DNA of 11,850 nucleotides, from contig JAICEV010000069.1 of assembly GCA_025923975.1 (NCBI GenBank), positions 1 through 11,850 of the forward strand, read 5' to 3'. Below, one piece after another: positions 7,801 to 11,850 of the stretch. The position numbers and the translations under genes are program-made. Numbering within the stretch: position 1 is the first letter of the stretch; each line of letters starts with the position of its first letter. Below the pieces are notes generated by a model, which was given only the letters and a program-made list of their open reading frames with translations, did not search any database and was not told the DNA's origin. This DNA is from Propionibacteriaceae bacterium. GTDB lineage: Bacteria > Actinomycetota > Actinomycetes > Propionibacteriales > Propionibacteriaceae.

Positions 7801-8784
7801 GGAGAAGTCGCGCACCTTGCGATGTACATCCGGGAAGACGGTGTCCAGGGCACGCTCGACCCAGGTGAATTCGGCCGGGGTGACAGTAAGTGCCTCCATC
7901 GTCAGCGACCGGTTAGTGCCGACGTACTGACCGACGAATCCGTCGGATTGCATCCATCCCGCTAGAGCGGCTTCAGCGATGTCGAGCTGGTTGATCTCGG
8001 TCTCCCCGAACGACGCGCGCCGATGCCACTCCAACATGTCGCCGGCGCGCAGAGTACCGGCTGCGACGAAACGGCCTGAACCCTCGCCTGAGCTCCTCCA
8101 TACCAGGTGATCTGCGGTGACGTCCAGGACGTGGCCCGCCTTGAGGTGGAGGCGAATCACATCCTTCACGCCGTTGGCCTTGACGGCCAGCACCCGCGTT
8201 AGGCCGTGTGCGTCATAGACCTTGGTGCCAACCGCCCGATCCTCGACAAGCTTCCCAATTGGGATCTGGCCGGCCGGCGTGCTGACCATGGCACCGTACG
8301 GCTGGCAGGCTGATACCTGCTGCGGAGACGCGGTGCCGACGTTGAACCAGACGGGCGAATTGAACGAAAAGTACTGGTGCAACAACATCCAGGTCAGTTC
8401 GTGCTCAAAGACCTCAGCTGACTTGGCGTCGACGAGGTATCCGAACTCCTCCCCCGCCTTGCGGTAGGTCTTCACAACACGGTCGATCAGTTGCCGGAGG
8501 CTCTGCTCCCGGGCTGGAGTGCCGAGCGCACCGCGGAAGTACTTCGTGGTGACGATGGTGGAGGCATTCACACTCCAGAAGTCCGGGAATTCCACACCCT
8601 TTTGTTCGAAGACAACTTCACCGGTCTTCCAGTTGGTCTGCACGACGTCGCGGCGTTCCCATGTCACCTCGTCGTATGGATGCACACCTGAGGTGAAAAC
8701 CCGCTCGATGTTCAGCCCTGCGCGCTTCGGCTTTGAACTTGTATTCTCCGAACGCCCATTCGCCGAACGGGTGGTTTCGGTCAT
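4855..8784 (-). CDS. nrdJ: Vitamin B12-dependent (class II) ribonucleotide reductase with in-frame intein
   Basis: A 1309-residue precursor; removing the 357-residue intein (160-516) leaves 952 residues, normal for actinobacterial NrdJ. The enzyme reduces ribonucleotides to deoxyribonucleotides using adenosylcobalamin to generate a thiyl radical, in the cytoplasm and independent of oxygen. Visible residues in precursor numbering: C517 in CFILSVDD (equivalent to E. coli NrdA C225); N721, C723 and E725 in NPCSE (radical cysteine and partners); and C734 in SSCNLASL (equivalent to C462). A linker rich in charged residues precedes a TSCPD domain (GSYPDDGLGEVFLKLGKQG). The tail is cysteine-rich, with C1283, C1286, C1296, C1299, C1302 and C1308, and probably re-reduces the active site or binds zinc. 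ATG 8784 has an AAAGG ribosome binding site. nrdR lies 102 bases upstream on the same strand, and NrdR-mediated control is expected. No B12 riboswitch was recognised. Confidence 0.97.
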   Translation of the reverse strand: MTETTRSANGRSENTSSKPKRAGLNIERVFTSGVHPYDEVTWERRDVVQTNWKTGEVVFEQKGVEFPDFWSVNASTIVTTKYFRGALGTPAREQSLRQLIDRVVKTYRKAGEEFGYLVDAKSAEVFEHELTWMLLHQYFSFNSPVWFNVGTASPQQVSACQPYGAMVSTPAGQIPIGKLVEDRAVGTKVYDAHGLTRVLAVKANGVKDVIRLHLKAGHVLDVTADHLVWRSSGEGSGRFVAAGTLRAGDMLEWHRRASFGETEINQLDIAEAALAGWMQSDGFVGQYVGTNRSLTMEALTVTPAEFTWVERALDTVFPDVHRKVRDFSTQSSQLDGKRIRLYGKALADFVDRWNLRARGVDLEVPAQLFEAPLPVVSAYLRSIFQAEGFVSARALSTVVEVDMIGEKLVRGLQSLLHRFGIFARVGFKADSRADRHGCWTLRIQNAGDRRIFADEIGFIDPVKIDKLERSFHLPGRAAAPVKRLQIARVEHLGPMEVFDIQTESGEYLSDGLRVHNCFILSVDDSMDSILNWYREEGFIFKGGSGAGLNLSRIRSSKELLSSGGTASGPVSFMRGADASAGTIKSGGATRRAAKMVVLDVDHPDIEEFIETKAHEEDKIRALRDAGFDMDLGGRDITSVQYQNANNSVRVTDEFMRAVEEGGDFALRARTDGRVIETVNARELFNKMARAAWECADPGIQYDDTINDWHTNPETGRITASNPCSEYMSLDNSSCNLASLNLLKFLRDDDTFDAKAFERAVELVITAMDISICFADFPTEAIARTTRDYRQLGIGYANLGALLMATGHGYDSEGGRALAAAITSLMTGVSYRRSAELAGIVGPYEGYARNADAHKRVMRKHQAANDALRTIGSLDADVRKRATAAWDGVIKIGEANGYRNAQASVIAPTGTIGFMMDCDTTGIEPDFSLVKFKKLVGGGSMQIVNQTIPRALKKLGYADETAEAIIEYIAEHGHVIDAPGLKPEHYEVFDTAMGQRAIKPMGHVRMMAAAQPFLSGAISKTVNLPESATVDEIADVYLQGWKLGLKALAVYRDNCKVGQPLSDGKAGKADDKKSSPVETEVVEKVVYRPTRKRLPKSRPSLTTSFSVGGAEGYMTSGSYPDDGLGEVFLKLGKQGSTLAGVMDAFSIAVSIGLQYGVPLETFVQKFTNLKFEPAGLTDDPDIRMAQSIMDYIFRRLALDYLSFEERAELGIYTATERARQVETGSYLPLEEEVSEAESLKNDPGDEVRTDEMETVGAKPASVTARTTSELFEEITGTSVDAPLCLTCGTKMRPSGSCYVCEGCGSTSGCS
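7237..8307 (-). mobile_element. NrdJ intein with LAGLIDADG homing endonuclease
   Basis: A 357-residue in-frame insertion in nrdJ, protein residues 160-516. It interrupts the conserved stretch QQVSA|CFILSVDD. The intein begins with the nucleophile Cys (block A, CQPYGAMV). Block B is GHVLDVTADHLV, with T64 and H67 of the intein. Two LAGLIDADG motifs follow: LAGWMQSDGF at intein residues 115-124 (D122) and LRSIFQAEGF at 221-230 (E228), both keeping the acidic metal-binding residue. It ends with block F (VFDIQTESGEYLSDG) and block G (VHN), then the +1 Cys. All splicing residues are present, and the endonuclease looks intact enough to home into intein-free nrdJ alleles. The boundaries are exact from the extein alignment I remember. 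There are no frameshifts or stops, so it is probably active. Confidence 0.95.
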
Positions 8785-8806
8785 TTCTGCCTTTCTTGTC
8801 AGCTAG

Positions 8807-8826
8807 CGGCGCCACTACTGGCGCCG
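8807..8826. repeat. Hairpin in the nrdJ leader
   Basis: A perfect 8-base-pair inverted repeat, CGGCGCCA with its complement TGGCGCCG around a CTAC loop, lies 22 bases before the nrdJ ATG in the 102-base nrdR-nrdJ gap. It could be an RNA hairpin that modulates nrdJ translation, a processing site between the two cistrons, or a protein-binding palindrome. A second, weaker hairpin (CCGGG with CCCGG, 8857-8874) lies further upstream. Function is unknown. Confidence 0.45.
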
Positions 8827-8886
8827 ATGAACGGGAGAGTGCCTGCGACGTGCCTGCCGGGCCATAAGACCCGGACTTCGGAAGAC

Positions 8887-9453
8887 TTAGGGCGGTTCAG
8901 GACCGCTGCCTGCCCGCTGCCGGCCTGGCGTCAGCCGGTGCGGGACGAAGTTGCTCACCTTGTTGTCCGCCGCGCGATCCGGAATAAGCGGCTCGATCCC
9001 GGTCGGCTCCTGCTCCACGCGAAGCAGCGCAATCTCCGCCTCAAAATCCTCCACCGATCGGAACTGGCGATAGACGCTTGCGAAGCGGAGGTACGCGACC
9101 TGGTCCAGCTCGCGGAGCGGACCCAAGATTGCAACACCAACTTCATCTGTCGGTATTTCGGGTTGACCCAGGGTCCGTAGCGAGTCTTCGACCAGCTGCC
9201 CCAGGCGGGCTAGCTGGTCCTCGCTGACCGGCCGTCCCTTACATGCTTTCCGAACACCATTGATCACTTTGTCGCGATTGAAGGGCTCGACGACTCCACT
9301 GCGTTTCACCACGACCAGCTGCATCTGCTCGATGGTGGTGAACCGGCGCTCACACGATGGACACTGACGCCGACGACGGATACTCGCCCCATCGTCGGTC
9401 GCCCGCGAGTCGAGCACTTTGGAGTCGGTGTTGCGGCAGTACGGGCAGTGCAT
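8887..9453 (-). CDS. nrdR: Transcriptional repressor NrdR
   Basis: 188 residues from ATG 9453, which is preceded by AAGGAG 7 bases upstream; the open frame extends further upstream to 9567, but that part is unlike NrdR. The N-terminal zinc ribbon (MHCPYCRN, then RRRRQCPSC) has C3, C6, C31 and C34. An ATP-cone follows at about 45-140 (VKRSGVVEPFNRDKVINGVRKAC), ending with VAYLRFASVYRQF. NrdR binds paired NrdR boxes and represses ribonucleotide reductase genes when dATP is high. The C-terminal tail is about 35 residues longer than the usual ~150-residue protein and is rich in Pro, Arg and Gly. nrdJ lies 102 bases downstream on the same strand and is the expected target, together with autoregulation through sites upstream. 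Confidence 0.96.
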   Translation of the reverse strand: MHCPYCRNTDSKVLDSRATDDGASIRRRRQCPSCERRFTTIEQMQLVVVKRSGVVEPFNRDKVINGVRKACKGRPVSEDQLARLGQLVEDSLRTLGQPEIPTDEVGVAILGPLRELDQVAYLRFASVYRQFRSVEDFEAEIALLRVEQEPTGIEPLIPDRAADNKVSNFVPHRLTPGRQRAGSGPEPP

Positions 9454-9548
9454 CTCCGGCTCCTTCCTGCTGCTCGAAATCAGTTCCCTTGGGGACTGGT
9501 CTGGGGATGACTCTGTGCGTTTGTCGGGAGATCCTGTGGATCTCGCTG

Positions 9549-9598
9549 TGAACTTATGTGAGTTCAAACCACAACTTGTGGATGAACAACATCGTTGT
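9549..9598. promoter_or_regulatory. Array of three palindromes upstream of nrdR (candidate operators)
   Basis: Three inverted repeats follow one another with nearly constant spacing. TGAACT-N6-AGTTCA covers 9549-9566 (centre 9557.5), CCACAA-C-TTGTGG covers 9569-9581 (centre 9575) and ACAAC-N3-GTTGT covers 9586-9598 (centre 9592). Centres are about 17 bases apart. The last two resemble the ACA...TGT arms of NrdR boxes, but their centres are odd-length and the spacing differs from the classical pair of 16-bp boxes about 31-32 bases apart. They lie downstream of the predicted nrdR promoter, where a repressor could block transcription. Assignment to NrdR is inference. Confidence 0.45.
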
Positions 9599-9615
9599 AA
9601 CTACTAGATATGGAT

Positions 9616-9644
9616 ACCGTACGTCCAAGAACCATTATTCGCAA
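9616..9644 (-). promoter_or_regulatory. Candidate promoter of nrdR-nrdJ
   Basis: On the minus strand TTGCGA (9644-9639) is separated by 17 bases from TACGGT (9621-9616). The first matches 4 of 6 bases of a housekeeping -35 element and the second fits the actinobacterial TAnnnT -10. Predicted transcription would start near 9609, leaving a leader of about 155 bases before the nrdR ATG that contains the palindrome array. Confidence 0.4.
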
Positions 9645-9695
9645 GCGCACTGACACTTTGACGCGCCGAACGCCCGAGCCCACCAAAGTCAGGAA

Positions 9696-9719
9696 TCGGG
9701 ATAGCCCGACGCAGGCGTC
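9696..9719 (-). terminator. Possible weak terminator after the DUF2752 gene
   Basis: Two small stems lie just after the DUF2752 stop at 9723. GACGC-AG-GCGTC spans 9708-9719 and TCGGG-ATAG-CCCGA spans 9696-9709; they overlap by two bases. On the minus strand the second is followed by ATTCCTGACTTT, a broken T-rich run. This may end the DUF2752 transcript before the nrdR promoter. Stem energy is modest. Confidence 0.3.
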
Positions 9720-9722
9720 AGG

Positions 9723-10142
9723 TCAGAGCAGATTCCGCGCGACGGTGTAGATCACTGCAACAAAGAGCCCGATCAGCAGCCACTGCGTCAGACTGACGCG
9801 GCGCAAGCGTTCGGCCAGCGAGCGTGGCAAGCGCAGCGCCGGTCCGCCAGCAGCCTCAACAGTCCACAAGATGCCAAGCAGGCCCAGGATCAGCAACCCG
9901 GCCAGGGCGAGTGGGTTGTATCCGAAAGCCGCCGGAATGTCACCGTGGAGCAGTGCCCCACCCATCCGGGTTCCACCACAAAGCGGGCAGTCCCAACCCG
10001 TCAAAGCGCGGAACGGACACAGCAGCGCCAGCCCGGTGGTTGTGTAGAGGGCACTCAGAGCAAGCCCGCCAGCAAAGAAGGCGCCGACGTATCCAGCTGC
10101 ACGAGCTGCCCGGAATTGCCGGGCATCCGTCGGGACCGCCAC
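9723..10142 (-). CDS. DUF2752 family membrane protein
   Basis: 139 residues starting with GTG at 10142. It carries the DUF2752 core CPFRALTGWDCPLCGGTR at residues 42-59, with C42, C52 and C55, then ALLHGDIPAAFGYNPLAL. There are three hydrophobic segments (about 17-40, 74-97 and 118-137), so it is an integral membrane protein with the cysteine cluster close to the first helix. The cluster could bind metal or be redox-active, but no function is established for the family. The start has only a weak AGTAGG adjacent to the GTG, and no better in-frame start was found. It diverges from the RDD gene across a 112-base gap and is followed by the nrdR upstream region. Confidence 0.87.
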   Translation of the reverse strand: MAVPTDARQFRAARAAGYVGAFFAGGLALSALYTTTGLALLCPFRALTGWDCPLCGGTRMGGALLHGDIPAAFGYNPLALAGLLILGLLGILWTVEAAGGPALRLPRSLAERLRRVSLTQWLLIGLFVAVIYTVARNLL

Positions 10143-10254
10143 CTACTTATTGTGCCTGGCCGCCGGGCGCGTTCGTGGGTAGCGTCAACCATCTCGCTGC
10201 GAGCCATCCATCGCCTACACTCGCGACGTCCAAGCCCACACCTGAGGCGAGCTT

Positions 10255-10836
10255 ATGACTGATCCTTACCGCAGTCTGTGGCCAGATCGACCCCAATCAA
10301 CAGAACACCCCGGAATATCCACCTCGGCTCCCGGACCGACCTATTCACCTCTGCCTGGATATCCGATCCCACCTGTGCGAAGCGACCACGCCAGGTGGGG
10401 TAAACGGGTGCGGGCAAGGCTTATCGACCAGGCTCCCACCTATGTCGGCTTGATCATTTTCTTTGCCGGCTACCTGATCTGGATCGTCGAGTTAGCCCTG
10501 TCCAGCGGCTTGGCTCCCTCGCAGGGCGCAGCTGTTGCGATGATCATCGGTCTGAGCGTGATGCTCGCCAGCCTGGCATGGGTGGCGTACAACCGCTGGA
10601 TGATCGCAGGCAGGACTGGACAGTCATTGGGCAAGCGAGTGACCAAGATCAGGTTGATCGGTGAGGAGACCCAGGCGCCGATTGGCGCGGTGAACGCCTT
10701 CATTCGTGATCTTGTCCACATCCTCGACGCTGTGACGGTCTTTGGCTATCTCTGGCCGCTGTGGGACGACAGACAGCAGACATTCGCCGACAAGATCTCC
10801 AAGACCATCGTGGTCGACGCTGCGCCTTCGACGTAG
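10255..10836 (+). CDS. RDD family membrane protein
   Basis: 193 residues. A proline-rich, presumably cytoplasmic N-terminal region (1-45) precedes the RDD domain, with WGKRVRARLID at 48-58 holding the conserved Arg and Asp. Hydrophobic segments lie at about 62-80, 92-112 and 153-170. GQSLGKRVTKIRLI at 122-135 and DDRQQTFADKISKTIVV near the C-terminus are also typical. RDD proteins are small membrane proteins of largely unknown role; some are linked to ion or proton transport, which cannot be assumed here. ATG 10255 has GAGG 8 bases upstream. A TAnnnT hexamer (TACACT, 10216-10221) could be its -10 element, but no -35 is convincing. It is followed 87 bases later by the LURP-one gene on the same strand and may be cotranscribed with it. 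Confidence 0.9.
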   Translation: MTDPYRSLWPDRPQSTEHPGISTSAPGPTYSPLPGYPIPPVRSDHARWGKRVRARLIDQAPTYVGLIIFFAGYLIWIVELALSSGLAPSQGAAVAMIIGLSVMLASLAWVAYNRWMIAGRTGQSLGKRVTKIRLIGEETQAPIGAVNAFIRDLVHILDAVTVFGYLWPLWDDRQQTFADKISKTIVVDAAPST

Positions 10837-10923
10837 TCGGGCGGAGCGGCGGGCCCACCGTCGACGAAGCTGCCGGCGGTGGCGTAGCGTCGTTCGGATA
10901 CCGCCGACGAAAGGAGCTCCACG

Positions 10924-11445
10924 ATGCCGTTGCTGCGAGGACGCCGCGACGAGGCAAACATGACAAGGTACCGCATGCGGGAGAAGCTCTTCGCGATCGG
11001 TGACGACTTCTGGATCGAGAATGAGGCGGGCCAGCGCGCGTTCAAGGTGAACGGGAAGGCATTGCGGGTACGCGACACGCTGGTTCTCGAGACGCCCAAC
11101 GGTGAGGAGCTGTTCTCAGTCCAGTCGAAGATGCTGCACATTCGCGACACGATGAACATCGAACGAAATGGTCGGAAGGTCGCCAGCATCAAGAAGGCGC
11201 TCGTAAGCCCGCTCCGCGATCGCTTCTCGATTGACGTCGAGGACGGCGAAGACATGGAGGCCAAGGGCAACATCGTTGATCACGAGTACAAGATCGAGAG
11301 TGACGGGGACCAGGTTGCCGAGGTCTCGCGTCGGTGGTTTCGGGTACGTGACACCTACGGTGTGGAAATCGCACCCGGGAAAGACGACGCTCTTGTGCTA
11401 GCCGTGGTTATTTGTATCGATCAGATGACGCACGACGTCGGCTGA
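10924..11445 (+). CDS. LURP-one-related (tubby-like fold) protein
   Basis: 173 residues, soluble, with no signal peptide or membrane segment. The start ATG 10924 has a strong AAAGGAG 8 bases upstream; Met13 is an unlikely alternative. The sequence matches the LURP-one-related family (YxjI-like), starting YRMREKLFAIGDDFWIENEAG and continuing as alternating short strands. An x-R-D-T turn recurs at 50-52, 74-76 and 142-144, with a variant RDR at 98-100, as expected for repeated beta-hairpins around a tubby-type barrel. The bacterial function is unknown; tubby relatives bind membrane phosphoinositides or act as scramblase-like proteins, but that is not shown for this group. It converges with the SOS-boxed small gene, the two stop codons lying 5 bases apart. 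Confidence 0.88.
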   Translation: MPLLRGRRDEANMTRYRMREKLFAIGDDFWIENEAGQRAFKVNGKALRVRDTLVLETPNGEELFSVQSKMLHIRDTMNIERNGRKVASIKKALVSPLRDRFSIDVEDGEDMEAKGNIVDHEYKIESDGDQVAEVSRRWFRVRDTYGVEIAPGKDDALVLAVVICIDQMTHDVG

Positions 11446-11450
11446 CGCCT

Positions 11451-11720
11451 TCAGTGTTGATCAACCTGCGATGTGTGCACGTCGGCACCGTAGTCAGCGC
11501 TTGTAACTCTGACGGCAGTAAGACCGATCACTCCGAGCGCCGCTGTCAAGATCATCACGGCAACCACTACGACGACCGCGATTCCTCGATCGGTAAGCCG
11601 CCACTCAGACGGAGCCGTTGCCTCTTCGACCAGCCTGCACGGCCGTGTGCTCGCGGCACTCTCCCGCGGCTGATCGACGGAGCGATGGGCGTGGGAAAGT
11701 GGGACAGTCATCGCGCTCAT
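11451..11720 (-). CDS. Small single-pass membrane protein under SOS control, candidate cell-division inhibitor lacking LysM
   Basis: 89 residues. ATG 11720 has AAGGAG 8 bases upstream; ATG at Met4 is an alternative. The N-terminal 40 residues are hydrophilic and presumably cytoplasmic. WRLTDRG at 40-46 then leads into one transmembrane helix (about 46-70, rich in Val, Ala, Ile and Leu) and a short tail of about 19 residues outside. Two SOS boxes lie 25 bases before the start. In many actinobacteria the gene between lexA and nrdR is an SOS-induced membrane protein with a LysM domain (YneA/ChiZ type) that delays division; the RLTxRG-helix layout here recalls its N-terminus, but the protein stops where LysM would begin. 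Other bacteria use small single-helix SOS proteins (SidA and DidA in Caulobacter) to block the divisome. Function is inferred from regulation and position, not from homology I can verify. It could also be a truncated remnant. Confidence 0.7.
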   Translation of the reverse strand: MSAMTVPLSHAHRSVDQPRESAASTRPCRLVEEATAPSEWRLTDRGIAVVVVVAVMILTAALGVIGLTAVRVTSADYGADVHTSQVDQH

Positions 11721-11744
11721 CTTGAGTCTCCTTCTGGGGAAGCA

Positions 11745-11760
11745 TCGAACTCACGTTCGA
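11745..11760. promoter_or_regulatory. SOS box (LexA-binding site), perfect palindrome
   Basis: TCGAACTCACGTTCGA is a perfect 6-4-6 palindrome matching the actinobacterial LexA site TCGAAC-N4-GTTCGA. It lies 25 bases before the ATG of the small membrane protein gene on the minus strand, well placed to repress it until DNA damage inactivates LexA. Confidence 0.88.
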
Positions 11761-11776
11761 TAGAACGTACGTTTGA
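11761..11776. promoter_or_regulatory. Second, degenerate SOS box abutting the first
   Basis: TAGAACGTACGTTTGA fits TCGAAC-N4-GTTCGA with one mismatch in each outer arm and begins directly after the first box. The centres are 16 bases apart. A minus-strand TACGTT (11769-11764), a possible -10 element, lies inside it. Two adjacent sites would give tight or cooperative repression and could also serve a divergent plus-strand gene such as lexA. Confidence 0.65.
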
Positions 11777-11850
11777 TTTGTACCGCATCCCGATACCAAT
11801 GCCAAGATCATTCGCACAAGCATTCGAGGGCGTGTCGCAAAAATGAGTAA

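Noticed and set aside
8785..8886. Possible B12 riboswitch before nrdJ
   Set aside because: The gap is only 102 bases and shows no recognisable B12-box; too short for the cobalamin aptamer.
9454..9567. Upstream extension of the nrdR frame by 38 codons
   Set aside because: The canonical NrdR N-terminus (MHCPYC) and a strong ribosome binding site mark ATG 9453; the extension is low-complexity and covers the leader and part of the palindrome array.
10874..10906. Inverted repeat CGGCGGT with ACCGCCG upstream of the LURP-one gene
   Set aside because: A 7-bp stem with a 19-base loop in GC-rich DNA is weak and has no T-rich tail; not enough for a terminator call.
10746..11273. 175-codon minus-strand frame opposite the RDD and LURP-one genes
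   Set aside because: Antisense to two supported genes; serine- and arginine-rich shadow composition.
11412..11846. 144-codon plus-strand frame at the right end
   Set aside because: It overlaps the SOS-boxed gene and its operators antisense, has no good ribosome binding site and resembles no family.

Overview
The window looks like a chromosomal segment from an actinobacterium (Actinomycetota). The DNA is GC-rich. The TY-Chap and DUF2752 genes, the nrdR-nrdJ pair and the SOS box of the form TCGAAC-N4-GTTCGA all fit that phylum. I cannot name a genus from sequence alone. No rRNA, tRNA, CRISPR array or insertion sequence was seen. Apart from an intein, there is no clear mobile element.

Layout, left to right. 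(1) Positions 1-1498, minus strand: a hydroxymethylglutaryl-CoA lyase gene, followed 45 bases downstream by a TY-Chap domain gene that runs off the left edge. (2) Positions 1542-3802, plus strand: a two-gene unit with a PrsW-type intramembrane metalloprotease and a membrane-anchored molybdopterin oxidoreductase with an internal Tat-like motif. The 43-base gap between units 1 and 2 holds possible back-to-back leaderless promoters. (3) Positions 3825-4757, minus strand: a trypsin-like HtrA-family serine protease without a signal peptide, behind a strong terminator hairpin at 4800-4833. (4) Positions 4855-9453, minus strand: nrdR and then nrdJ, the ATP/dATP-sensing repressor and the class II (B12-dependent) ribonucleotide reductase it normally controls. 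NrdJ carries a 357-residue LAGLIDADG intein inserted directly before a redox-active cysteine. The nrdR upstream region has a possible promoter followed by three evenly spaced palindromes. (5) Positions 9723-11445: a small group of membrane or accessory genes, namely DUF2752 (minus), RDD (plus) and a LURP-one/tubby-like protein (plus). (6) Positions 11451-11776: a small single-pass membrane protein preceded by two abutting SOS boxes. It sits where many actinobacteria carry an SOS-induced LysM cell-division gene next to lexA, but it has no LysM domain. lexA itself may begin at or beyond the right edge.

Functionally, the right half is about DNA precursor supply and DNA damage: nrdR-nrdJ supplies dNTPs, and the SOS-boxed small protein is a candidate division brake. 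The most interesting items are the LysM-less SOS protein, the intein at the nrdJ active site, the palindrome array upstream of nrdR, and the Sec/Tat-type molybdoenzyme.
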